6,054 bases of DNA. It comes from Prevotella sp. UBA2444. Lineage in GTDB: Bacteria > Bacteroidota > Bacteroidia > Bacteroidales > Bacteroidaceae. Below, piece after piece: positions 1 to 5,861 of this stretch (positions are counted from its first letter, which is position 1; every line of letters begins with the position of its first letter). The DNA lies in the NCBI GenBank assembly GCA_002342665.1, contig DDQK01000014.1, forward strand, positions 1 through 6,054, given 5' to 3'. The notes below the pieces were generated by a model. That model was not told the DNA's origin. It saw only the letters and a list, made by a program, of their open reading frames with translations, and made no database searches. A program made the translations under genes and the position numbers.

Positions 1-479
1 GCACCTCGATGAGGACGGAAACCAAAGCTGTTGGGACTGAACTGAGGTTCGTATAGCGGTTGCAAGATTTGGGCTATACTTTGTTGGACTAAGCGGTCTA
101 CTATGGTAGGAATGCCGAGCGGACGCTTCTTGCCGTTATCCTTGGGTATCTCGACCCGTCGGACAGGATTAGGACGGTACTTGCCGTCCAAAAGTTTCTC
201 TACTAACTCATCCTTATGGCTGCGCAGGTAAGGCAAAAGTTCTTTTACCTCCATGCCATCGATACCGCCACTTCCCGCATTGCTCACGACCCGCTTGTAG
301 GCAAGGTTCATGTTGCTCGGCGAGATGATGTGAGTCAGTAAGTCACCCTCTACGATTGGTACTTCCACAAGGTTGTTTTCAATTATCCCCATGCAAGTCT
401 GCACTCCATGCGTACATCGGGATTCCGTCCTTGTCTCTGCATGGCAGCCTTTTCCTGTTTTCTGCATTTCTTCCTTCAT
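1..479 (-). CDS. ltrA: Group II intron reverse transcriptase/maturase, N-terminal part (truncated by window edge)
   Basis: This is the intron-encoded protein that acts as maturase for splicing and as reverse transcriptase for target-primed insertion (retrohoming). About 159 residues are visible. The RT-0 region is at residues about 56-76 (NMNLAYKRVV, then GSGGIDGM). RT-1 is at about 97-139 (LLDGKYRPNPVRRVEIPK, KKRPLGIPTIVDRLVQQ). The start of RT-2 is at about 144-159 (EPQFSPNSFGFRPHRG). The catalytic YADD motif, maturase domain X and any endonuclease domain lie beyond the left edge, so integrity cannot be judged. The start is uncertain: ATG at 479 is the longest choice, with in-frame ATGs at 467 and 392. 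The strongly family-like sequence begins at the 392 ATG (MGIIENNLVE). The frame stays open upstream to a TAG within the intron RNA. The gene symbol is the generic family name. Confidence 0.9.
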   Translation of the reverse strand, partial: MKEEMQKTGKGCHAETRTESRCTHGVQTCMGIIENNLVEVPIVEGDLLTHIISPSNMNLAYKRVVSNAGSGGIDGMEVKELLPYLRSHKDELVEKLLDGKYRPNPVRRVEIPKDNGKKRPLGIPTIVDRLVQQSIAQILQPLYEPQFSPNSFGFRPHRG

Positions 480-887
480 AGGGTAATCTTCATTTACTAC
501 TTGTTTAACTAAAGTTCTGCCCTTCCCTACTTGTATCGACTCCTGTAGGTACTATGGCATCTGCTGACTTCTCGCAGTTCGTTGTTACTACTTGCCTTGG
601 GGGCTCGCCTGCGAGACCTCTCCAGTTATGGACGTATTCTTTCCATCTTATACCTGCCACATTTACACCGGCCGTTCCGTATAGCTATAGGACTTTAGTG
701 TTCTTTGCCACCTCATCCACGACCATATGCCTTGTATGTGGTTTCTGTACGTCAGGCCAGATGTTTGTCTCGGGCTTCCTTCAGATTCCACCTCGCGATA
801 GACACCCTTGCCTCCGACTATACGCTTCCCGCTATAAGGGCGCATTTGGGACTTTCACCCATTAGAATACGTTCGTGCTGGACGAAC
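480..887 (-). ncRNA. Group II intron RNA, domains I to start of IV
   Basis: These 408 bases hold no credible protein gene; they are the catalytic RNA upstream of the maturase ORF. Read on the minus strand, the 5' end forms a perfect hairpin, GTTCGT-CCAGC-ACGAAC (887 to 871). It is followed by GGGTGAAAGTCCC and GAGGTGGAATCTGAAGGAAG, which resemble domain I segments of bacterial group II introns. Nearer the ORF is the block GAGAAGTCAGCAGATGCC, then CATAGTACC and GAAGGGCAGAAC. I recognise this as the pattern that commonly precedes the ORF in bacterial group II introns. Two AAAGAA segments (701-706 and 637-642) are complementary to the exon end and are EBS1 candidates. Exact domain borders were not folded, and the limit with domain IV is approximate. 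Confidence 0.8.
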
Positions 888-891
888 AAAG

Positions 892-917
892 AAAAGCGGG
901 GCTTCTGCCCCGCTTTT
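892..917 (-). terminator. Intrinsic terminator of the kinase-RapZ gene; insertion target of the intron
   Basis: A perfect 11-bp stem (AAAAGCGGGGC at 892-902 with GCCCCGCTTTT at 907-917) closes a 4-base loop. On the minus strand it is followed by TTTTCTTT, reaching position 888. It starts only a few bases after the TGA stop at 919-921, so it ends the transcript of the upstream gene pair. The A-tract before the stem makes it nearly symmetrical, so it could also stop plus-strand transcription. The group II intron begins immediately after the T-tract. Confidence 0.92.
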
Positions 918-918
918 T

Positions 919-2475
919 TCATTTCTGTGCCTCAAGTGTCTGGGTGATACCCTGCTCACGATGACAGATACGCACCTCGATGCCGAACTTCTCGTGGATG
1001 TGCTCAGCCAAATGCTGGGCAGAATAGACGCTGCGGTGCTGACCGCCCGTACAGCCGAAGGAGAACATCAGTGAGGTGAAGCCACGCTGGATGTAACGTC
1101 GCACATGAGCATCAGCCAGGCGATAGACGGAATCGAGGAACGTCAGGATCTCACCATCGTCCTCGAGGAAACGGATGACGGGCTCGTCGAGTCCCGTCAG
1201 TTTCTTGTAGGGCTCATAGCGCCCGGGATTGTGGGTACTGCGACAGTCGAATACGTAGCCGCCTCCGTTGCCGCTTTCATCCTCAGGGATGCCCTTGCGA
1301 TAGGAGAAACTGTAGACCTTGACCACCAGCGGTCCCTGTGCATCGTACTTCGAGAAGGTGGCAGGGCCGTCGGCAGGATGGGCCTTATAGGGGTTGAGGT
1401 CGGTGGTCTTGTAGCCATCGGCACGACTGGCCACGGCATCTATCTGCTGGAACTGGGGTAGCTCGGTAAGCCGACGCAGCACATCCATCAGGTAAGGATA
1501 GTGGAAGACGGTGGCCGATGCGAGCAGCTCGCGCAGGTTCTGGATGGCCGGGGGGATGGACTCTATGAAATGCTTCTTCTGCTCGAAATAGCCCCGGAAG
1601 CCATAAGCGCCCAGCACCTGGAGCGTGCGAAAAAGGACAAAGAGCGTCAGGCGACTGACGAAATGGCGCACGGGAGGCACCTCGGTATAGTTCTTCAGCG
1701 AGTTATAGTACTCGTAGACCAGTTCGCGCCGCAGTTTATGGGGATATTTCGCCGAAGCTTGCCACAGGAAGGAGGCCACATCATAGTAATAAGGCCCTTT
1801 GCGCCCTCCCTGGTAATCGATGAACCAGGGATTGCCGTCGTGGTCGAGCATCACGTTGCGGGCCTGGAAGTCACGGTAGAGGAAGCTCTCCACTTGGGGC
1901 ACGGGATTACCGAGATCGGTAGTCAGGTCTTTGGCAAAGAGTCGGAAGTCGGCCTCCAACTTCAATTCGTGGAAGTCGAGTTCGGTAGCCTTCAGGAAAC
2001 AATACTTGAAGTAATTCAGGTCGAAAAGCACACTGTCGACATCAAACTCTGCCTGCGGGTAACAGTTGGAGTAGTCGAGTCCGCGTGCACCTCGAATCTG
2101 TACGTTGGGCAACTCGCGAATGGTGCGCCTGAGCAGTTCCTGCTCCTTCAGGGTGTAGCGCCCCCCAGCCTCCCGACCTCCACGGATGGCATCGAAAAGC
2201 GATGTAGAACCGAGGTCAGTCTGCAGATAGCGCAGCTGGTCGTCGGAAGTGGCCAGGATCCTGGGTACAGGGAGTTTCTTACGGGTGAAATGCTCCGTCA
2301 GATAGATGAAGGCGTGGTCTTCGTCACGACTGGTGCCGATAACGCCCACCACGGTCTGTCCTTCGCTGTCAGTAAACCTGAAGTAGGTGCGGTTGCTTCC
2401 GCCTCCTGGTATTTGTTGCACATTGGCAGGCTCCTCACCTCGCCACTGTCTGTAAAGTTCTAAAAGTCGTTCCAT
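919..2475 (-). CDS. APH-fold sugar kinase fused to RapZ C-terminal domain
   Basis: The 518-residue cytoplasmic protein has two modules and no signal peptide. Residues about 1-320 are an aminoglycoside/choline-phosphotransferase-fold kinase. They show a glycine-rich ATP loop (IPGGGSNRTYFRF, 22-34), a catalytic loop YRDFQARN (200-207; Asp202 and Asn207; Tyr replaces the usual His) and a metal-binding FIDYQGG (218-224) leading into GPYYYDVASF. The DYQ and GP..YD pattern fits AmgK-type MurNAc/GlcNAc anomeric kinases better than antibiotic kinases. Residues about 382-512 are the RapZ C-terminal domain, with YVFDCRSTHNP (407-417), LTGLDEPV (426-433) and FGCTGGQHRSV (473-483). The N-terminal P-loop ATPase half of RapZ is absent. 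In E. coli the RapZ C-terminal domain binds glucosamine-6-phosphate and GlmZ/GlmY RNA. A role in amino-sugar or peptidoglycan recycling with built-in sensing is an inference. The ATG at 2475 starts just before conserved family sequence and lies 27 bp after the upstream gene, suggesting co-transcription. Confidence is high for domains, moderate for substrate. Confidence 0.9.
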   Translation of the reverse strand: MERLLELYRQWRGEEPANVQQIPGGGSNRTYFRFTDSEGQTVVGVIGTSRDEDHAFIYLTEHFTRKKLPVPRILATSDDQLRYLQTDLGSTSLFDAIRGGREAGGRYTLKEQELLRRTIRELPNVQIRGARGLDYSNCYPQAEFDVDSVLFDLNYFKYCFLKATELDFHELKLEADFRLFAKDLTTDLGNPVPQVESFLYRDFQARNVMLDHDGNPWFIDYQGGRKGPYYYDVASFLWQASAKYPHKLRRELVYEYYNSLKNYTEVPPVRHFVSRLTLFVLFRTLQVLGAYGFRGYFEQKKHFIESIPPAIQNLRELLASATVFHYPYLMDVLRRLTELPQFQQIDAVASRADGYKTTDLNPYKAHPADGPATFSKYDAQGPLVVKVYSFSYRKGIPEDESGNGGGYVFDCRSTHNPGRYEPYKKLTGLDEPVIRFLEDDGEILTFLDSVYRLADAHVRRYIQRGFTSLMFSFGCTGGQHRSVYSAQHLAEHIHEKFGIEVRICHREQGITQTLEAQK

Positions 2476-2477
2476 AT

Positions 2478-2509
2478 TTCATTCTTTCATTCCTTCATTT
2501 ATTCATTCC
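2478..2509. repeat. Octanucleotide tandem repeat (four units) in the intergenic spacer
   Basis: On the plus strand four consecutive 8-bp units read TTCATTCT, TTCATTCC, TTCATTTA and TTCATTCC. They cover almost the whole spacer between the stop of the DUF4450 gene (2503-2505) and the start of the kinase-RapZ gene (2475). On the minus strand the units place ATGA every 8 bases (ATGs beginning at 2506, 2498, 2490 and 2482). The first three ATGs each open a three-codon frame ending in TGA that overlaps the next ATG. No clear Shine-Dalgarno sequence other than purine runs (AAGGAA, AAAGAA) within the repeats precedes the true ATG. The array is a plausible source of spacing variation or translational coupling. 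Confidence 0.85.
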
Positions 2510-5500
2510 TCCAAAGTGACTCCCATCAGCCCTATCACCACATCGTTGGAGAGTGTGCGTAGGGTGAGTGAGCGCAACTCCTTCCAGGGGTCAAGTGCCA
2601 TCCGCAGCATCTGGGCTGCACCGCCAGGGATCTCACGCCCATATACTCCCTCGATACCGAGCGCCTTGCCCAGGTCGCGACTGACGATGCCGTTGGAGAG
2701 ACAGACACGATACGGACGAGGCATTGCTGTCTGAAAGGCCAGGCCGTCGATGTAGTAGTCTTGCTCTATGGGACACCAGTTGTCGGGATTTCGCAGTGCC
2801 AATGTGTCAGCAGTGCCGTCGGTATAGGTAGCAATCACAAGGCCATTGTCGATCCGGCTCTGCATGTGGTTGGTGCTTCCGGCCATCAACAGCCAGGCGC
2901 CCCCGGCCCTACCCTTCACAGGAATCACCACGGAGTCGGGATAGTTGTCCCAAAGCGAGGTGTAGACGATGTTCTTTCCCTCTTTGGGTGTGCTGAAAGG
3001 AACGCCAGCCATCTCGAAGATACCATTACGGATGAGCGTACGGAACACGGAGTCGTTGATTTCTGCCGTCAGCTGCGGATGGCACCATTCACCGATGCCT
3101 TGCGTGGGAATCTGCAGCGTAGTGGTCTGCGGACGCGGCGAGAGGTATTCGTTCTTGAAGATGTCGTCCACCTCGGCATTGAAGTAGCCATCGATATCGA
3201 GCGGAAGGAGTTTCCTGACGTTCAGACTATCTATTTCCCCTCCTGAGTTAGGAGAGGTCAGGGGTGGTCTGCGCTCAAGCTCTGCCCGCTTGCTACCGAA
3301 GGGACGCATGAACGAATGACTGTCCTGATGCTTACTCAGACCACTCCGTCCTCCGGACACCCCTCCTGACTCAGGAGTCGAAATGATGACCTGATGCGTT
3401 TCGGCCGTTCCCTCGATGTCGCGATACTCACCATTGTCGAGGTTCTGGCGGAGGATAACATTCAGCGGCTGGCGAAAATGCTGAGTAACCTCATAGATAT
3501 CCCTGCCGCCCTCACGCCTGAACGTATACTCCAGGTAGGGGGTCTTCACCGAGGCTCTCTCCCACTCTTTCGGGAATCCGGGACGGATGACGCATACGCC
3601 GTCGAGGGCCTGGGGAATGATGCCGAAGAGCCCCTGCAGCAAAGTGCGCGAGGAGATACCGATGCAGTCGCCGAAGTCACGATAGCACTCACCACGGGCA
3701 GCATCGTAGTAGCTGATCTGTCCGAAATTGGCAGGTGACTGTCCGTAGTACATCTGATCCAGGATGTTGGCCTTCATCAGCCTGAAGGCCTCCTGGCTGC
3801 GTCCTGCTTCGAAATAGGCCAGCACGGTGTGCATCACCTCGGCAGCTGCCACATTGTTGATGCTCCAGGAATAAGGCAGCCAGTCACTGGTAGAAATAGT
3901 CTGATAGCCAGTGTCCTCCACGTCGATATGGGGGATATGTTCATCTATATAGCGTGTAGCCTGCCAGGCCTGCTGAGGGGTACATGCCCCACAGTCTATC
4001 GGGGTATAGATGCTCCATACGGCAGGATGCTCATGACGGCGCTTCAGTCCCATCGCGTCCTGATATTCCGCCCACACGCCTTTCTGCGGCATCCACAGCC
4101 GCTCGTTCATCGCCCGGAGGATGGCCTCGGCCTCCGCAGCGTATGGTTTCGGATCTTCGCCTATCAGCTCCGCAATGCGTGCTGCCAGACGGTTACCGCG
4201 ATAGTTGTAGGCAGAACTGTGGGTCACGGCTCCACCGCTATAGTAGAGTGCATCCGAGGCCCAGATGCAACAATAGGCATCATAGAGATGGTCGCCGTCG
4301 GAGTCATAGTTGCGCTTCTCCCAGGCCAGGTGCCGCTCGATGACAGGCCACATCCGACGCATATAAGTCGTATCGGCATCATACTGGAAGTGCCAAAGCA
4401 GCTCGTCGATGTAGTTGAGGTTCATGTCGTAGTGGTGCATCTGGTCGTTGCGCTCCGGATTCCGACAGATATAGCCGTTGGAATACATCTGCGTGCCCCA
4501 CTTCTTCTCGGCACGCGCCAAGTTCATCTTCGGGTCTTGCGAAGGATGGGGAATCGTAGGCTCCACAGCCGTCACCTGACTCTTGGCATAGGCATCGAAA
4601 TGACTGACGGCACGATCATTCCATCCCAGGACATCGCCCAGATAGCCTGCACGCCATCCTGCCAGCGGCATGCGCCAGCCTATGCAGCCGTGTAGCCAAG
4701 TCTGTCCGTCCCAGTCGCCGTCGGCTGCCAATACCAGAGCACTGCCAAGGGTATTGATGTAGGGGTCAGGGGTGTCAAAGACGATACGCGAGGCCAGTTC
4801 CATGTTATGTTGCAGGATGTCATGGCCGTCCTGCCGGCCTTGCACGAGCGTCACGGGCTTCACCTCATCGAGGGCCACCTCAAGAAAGCAGGCCCCTCCC
4901 TCAGTCGTTACCGTCACCTCCTGCAGCACGCTGTCGGCAGCCTCCAGACAGCCGGGCTTGTCGGCGCCGATGTCGCCATTCCTGTGTAGCTTGGGCTGCG
5001 TGATGGGACAGACGATGGCCTTCACCCGTGCCGAGTCGCCCATCCACGGTGCCAGGAATGTGAAGAGCGCCCCCTCGCGGTCGTGATGGGCCATGACCAC
5101 GATGCCCAGGGTGTCGGCCCACTGCGGATGAGTGACCCCGTAATACCTTGCCCCGGGGATGCTGCCCCCATAGAGTGCCTTACAGTCCAGCTGGTCGAGG
5201 GCATAAGTCCGCCCGCCGTAGTCCATCTCGAAACGGATGTTGCGATGATGTCCCTTCTTGACGACGGCAAACACGGGACGGTCGGAAGTCTCCAGCCGCC
5301 AGTCGGTGTGGCCGCCATACAAAGCCCGCGTATAACGGTTGGTGCCATTGGTACAGACGAAGGCGCCGCCCTCAGGGAAATACTGTTGCTGACGCTTCAC
5401 TCCGATTTTGTCGAGATTATACGACTTCGACTCGATGAAGTCCCCTATCTTCTGCTTTTGGCCGAAGACAAGGATGCTGACAAGCAATGCTGATAGTAGC

Positions 5501-5514
5501 CACAGTTTTCTCAT
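2503..5514 (-). CDS. Secreted DUF4450-type, six-hairpin glycosidase-like protein
   Basis: The predicted protein of about 1,003 residues starts with a type I signal peptide (MRKLWLLSALLVSILVFG), so it is probably periplasmic or exported. The frame stays open 78 bases further upstream, but that stretch lies over promoter-like repeats and would bury the signal peptide, so the ATG at 5514 is preferred. Residues about 25-235 look like a beta-rich N-terminal domain. Residues about 250-650 resemble an (alpha/alpha)6 barrel as in alpha-L-rhamnosidase-like or debranching-type enzymes, with DGDWDGQTWLHGCIGWRMPL (265-284), YNYRGNRLA near 436-444, DWLPYSWSINN (544-554) and GECYRDFGDCIGISSRTLLQ (608-627). 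A final beta-rich domain follows at about 760-1003. Acidic residues in these motifs are catalytic candidates, but none can be assigned. I recall this architecture as DUF4450 of Bacteroidetes; substrate and activity are not determinable here. Between the barrel and the C-terminal domain lies a repeat-derived insert (residues about 713-759). It probably shares an operon with the downstream kinase-RapZ gene. Confidence 0.85.
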   Translation of the reverse strand: MRKLWLLSALLVSILVFGQKQKIGDFIESKSYNLDKIGVKRQQQYFPEGGAFVCTNGTNRYTRALYGGHTDWRLETSDRPVFAVVKKGHHRNIRFEMDYGGRTYALDQLDCKALYGGSIPGARYYGVTHPQWADTLGIVVMAHHDREGALFTFLAPWMGDSARVKAIVCPITQPKLHRNGDIGADKPGCLEAADSVLQEVTVTTEGGACFLEVALDEVKPVTLVQGRQDGHDILQHNMELASRIVFDTPDPYINTLGSALVLAADGDWDGQTWLHGCIGWRMPLAGWRAGYLGDVLGWNDRAVSHFDAYAKSQVTAVEPTIPHPSQDPKMNLARAEKKWGTQMYSNGYICRNPERNDQMHHYDMNLNYIDELLWHFQYDADTTYMRRMWPVIERHLAWEKRNYDSDGDHLYDAYCCIWASDALYYSGGAVTHSSAYNYRGNRLAARIAELIGEDPKPYAAEAEAILRAMNERLWMPQKGVWAEYQDAMGLKRRHEHPAVWSIYTPIDCGACTPQQAWQATRYIDEHIPHIDVEDTGYQTISTSDWLPYSWSINNVAAAEVMHTVLAYFEAGRSQEAFRLMKANILDQMYYGQSPANFGQISYYDAARGECYRDFGDCIGISSRTLLQGLFGIIPQALDGVCVIRPGFPKEWERASVKTPYLEYTFRREGGRDIYEVTQHFRQPLNVILRQNLDNGEYRDIEGTAETHQVIISTPESGGVSGGRSGLSKHQDSHSFMRPFGSKRAELERRPPLTSPNSGGEIDSLNVRKLLPLDIDGYFNAEVDDIFKNEYLSPRPQTTTLQIPTQGIGEWCHPQLTAEINDSVFRTLIRNGIFEMAGVPFSTPKEGKNIVYTSLWDNYPDSVVIPVKGRAGGAWLLMAGSTNHMQSRIDNGLVIATYTDGTADTLALRNPDNWCPIEQDYYIDGLAFQTAMPRPYRVCLSNGIVSRDLGKALGIEGVYGREIPGGAAQMLRMALDPWKELRSLTLRTLSNDVVIGLMGVTLEE
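3240..3377. repeat. MITE-like inverted-repeat element inside the DUF4450 coding sequence
   Basis: The left end reads CTCCTGAGTTAGGAG (3240-3254) and continues to GTGGTCTG (3264-3271). The right end begins CAGACCAC (3337-3344) and finishes CTCCTGACTCAGGAG (3363-3377). The two arms are inverted copies: 14 of 15 bases match in the outer block and all 8 in the inner block, with extra bases in the right arm between them. Each outer block is itself nearly palindromic. The span is 138 bp, exactly 46 codons, and the reading frame continues through it. The translated segment is Gly/Ser/Arg/Pro-rich (SGGVSGGRSG, then ELERRPPLTSPNSGG) and unlike the flanking globular domains. Similar AGGAGGGG / GGGGTGGTCTG sequences are, from memory, dispersed in Prevotella and related genomes; no transposase is encoded. 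Confidence 0.75.
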
Positions 5515-5520
5515 ACGCTG

Positions 5521-5528
5521 CAAAGTTA
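5521..5528 (-). promoter_or_regulatory. Possible -7 box of the DUF4450 gene promoter
   Basis: TAACTTTG on the minus strand matches the Bacteroidetes -7 consensus TAnnTTTG. It ends 7 bases before the ATG at 5514, so a transcript from it would have almost no leader. No good TTTG -33 box is present at about 19 bp upstream, which weakens the call. It may instead be part of the CAACTTTGC-like repeat family just upstream. Confidence 0.35.
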
Positions 5529-5547
5529 CAACAAATATTTGAAACTT

Positions 5548-5578
5548 AAGTTGTCTTTGCCGTAAAAGTTGCCTTTGC
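5548..5578. repeat. Short direct repeat upstream of the DUF4450 gene
   Basis: Two copies of AAGTTGYCTTTGC (plus strand, 5548-5560 and 5566-5578) match at 12 of 13 positions with an 18-bp period. An inverted, partly matching third copy, GCAAAGTTACAAC (5520-5532), overlaps the possible -7 box. Paired sites of this kind next to a promoter could be an operator, but no regulator is present in the window. Confidence 0.5.
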
Positions 5579-5589
5579 GCCGTATAAAA

Positions 5590-5620
5590 CAAAAAACCGA
5601 TTGTCTCCCGACAACCGGTT
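5590..5620 (-). terminator. Intrinsic terminator closing the 5590-5733 small transcript
   Basis: On the minus strand AACCGGTTGTC (5620-5610) pairs with GACAATCGGTT (5605-5595) around a GGGA loop. This is an 11-bp stem with a single G-U wobble, followed by TTTTTTGTTTT. On the plus strand the wobble becomes an A-C mismatch, so the hairpin is better formed in minus-strand RNA. It lies about 75 bp upstream of the DUF4450 start and separates that gene from upstream transcription. Confidence 0.85.
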
Positions 5621-5631
5621 CAAAAAACAAA

Positions 5632-5703
5632 CTACTTAAAAACTAATCTACTAAAACAAATCAAAAAAAATATCTCTAACTCAGAAGTTTCTAATACTTT
5701 CAT
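5632..5703 (-). CDS. Possible 23-residue peptide inside the small transcript
   Basis: An ATG lies directly after the 5' hairpin of the small transcript and opens 23 codons ending in TAG. The product begins MKVLETSELE and its second half is hydrophobic (IFFLICF) with a basic end (SRLVFK), as in a small membrane-associated peptide. No clear Shine-Dalgarno precedes it, although purine-rich GGAAAGA sits in the hairpin stem, and Bacteroidetes often lack strong sites. An ORF this short can arise by chance in AU-rich DNA, so the call is tentative. I do not recognise a family. Confidence 0.25.
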   Translation of the reverse strand: MKVLETSELEIFFLICFSRLVFK

Positions 5704-5734
5704 GCGGAAAGACAATAGAAATCTTTCCACGGTG

Positions 5735-5766
5735 CAAAGTTACGTCAAATATCTATATCATGCAAG
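5735..5766 (-). promoter_or_regulatory. Bacteroidetes-type promoter of the small transcript
   Basis: TAACTTTG (minus strand, 5742-5735) fits the -7 consensus TAnnTTTG of the Bacteroidetes primary sigma factor. A TTGC/CTTG sequence at 5762-5766 lies 19-20 bp upstream, where the TTTG -33 element is expected, though it matches only in part. A start about 5-10 bases downstream would place the RNA 5' end at the base of the 5704-5730 hairpin. The match, its spacing and the terminator downstream support each other. Confidence 0.55.
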
Positions 5767-5807
5767 AAATATACATAAGAAAATGATTGTGTGCGCACAA
5801 AAATACC

Positions 5808-5841
5808 AAAAAATAGGGATGAACTTTCACGTCCATCCCTA
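5808..5841 (-). terminator. Intrinsic terminator of the groEL transcript
   Basis: On the minus strand TAGGGATGGAC (5841-5831) pairs with GTTCATCCCTA (5824-5814) around a GTGAAA loop. This is an 11-bp stem with one G-U pair, followed by TTTTTT and, two bases later, more T-rich sequence. It lies about 64 bp past the groEL stop and is the natural end of the chaperonin operon. Confidence 0.9.
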
Positions 5842-5861
5842 CTTTTGTTAAGTAAACTTTG

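Larger units (their letters stand above)
1..887 (-). mobile_element. Group II intron (retroelement), 5' portion; 3' end outside window
   Basis: On the minus strand a structured RNA region (887 to about 480) is followed by an intron-encoded reverse transcriptase (479 to 1), the normal layout of a bacterial group II intron with its ORF in domain IV. The proposed first intron base is position 887, giving GTTCG, one mismatch from the group II consensus GTGYG. The 5' exon then ends in TTTTCTTT, the T-tract of the intrinsic terminator at 892-917. Insertion just after a terminator hairpin is characteristic of group IIC introns, but the class is not proven because domains V/VI are not in the window. 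The intron RNA carries AAAGAA at 701-706 and 637-642 (minus strand). Either could be EBS1, pairing with exon TTCTTT (888-893). The exact 5' boundary is inferred. Confidence 0.85.
5590..5733 (-). ncRNA. Candidate small RNA or small-protein transcript between groEL and the DUF4450 gene
   Basis: The unit is bounded by a Bacteroidetes-type promoter (TAACTTTG at 5735-5742) and an intrinsic terminator (5590-5620), giving an RNA of roughly 140 nt. Its 5' end folds into a hairpin, GTGGAAAGA (5730-5722) with TCTTTCCGC (5712-5704), nine pairs including one G-U, around a 9-base loop. An AU-rich body follows, then the terminator stem. The region between groEL and the next gene otherwise holds nothing recognisable. 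Bacteroidales-1 RNA is known to have the same promoter-body-terminator layout, but I could not match its sequence. It could also encode the 23-residue peptide listed separately. The transcription start is inferred from the promoter, so the 5' limit is approximate. Confidence 0.55.

Noticed and set aside
663..845. Minus-strand open frame of 60 codons upstream of the maturase
   Set aside because: It runs through conserved intron domain I sequence (GAGGTGGAATCTGAAGG and nearby blocks); the conservation is that of RNA, not of a protein.
554..865. Plus-strand open frame of 103 codons
   Set aside because: It lies antisense to the group II intron RNA, shows no family-like sequence, and the structured RNA on the other strand explains the region.
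1501..2463. Plus-strand open frame of 320 codons
   Set aside because: It is fully antisense to the kinase-RapZ gene, whose motifs are unmistakable. The length comes from low stop-codon frequency in a GC-balanced coding region.
3230..3380. Frameshift or pseudogene in the DUF4450 gene at the repeat
   Set aside because: The frame is continuous through the element and the C-terminal domain follows intact, so the gene is not broken.
3829..4695. Plus-strand open frame of 288 codons
   Set aside because: It is antisense to the barrel domain of the DUF4450 protein and has no recognisable domain, signal peptide or promoter.
5515..5592. 26-residue upstream extension of the DUF4450 protein
   Set aside because: It translates repeat and promoter-like DNA, would overlap the terminator T-tract, and would place charged residues before a clear signal peptide; the ATG at 5514 is better.
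5790..5799. Perfect 10-bp palindrome TGTGCGCACA
   Set aside because: It could be an operator, but it is single, short and not placed clearly against a promoter, so it was not called as a feature.
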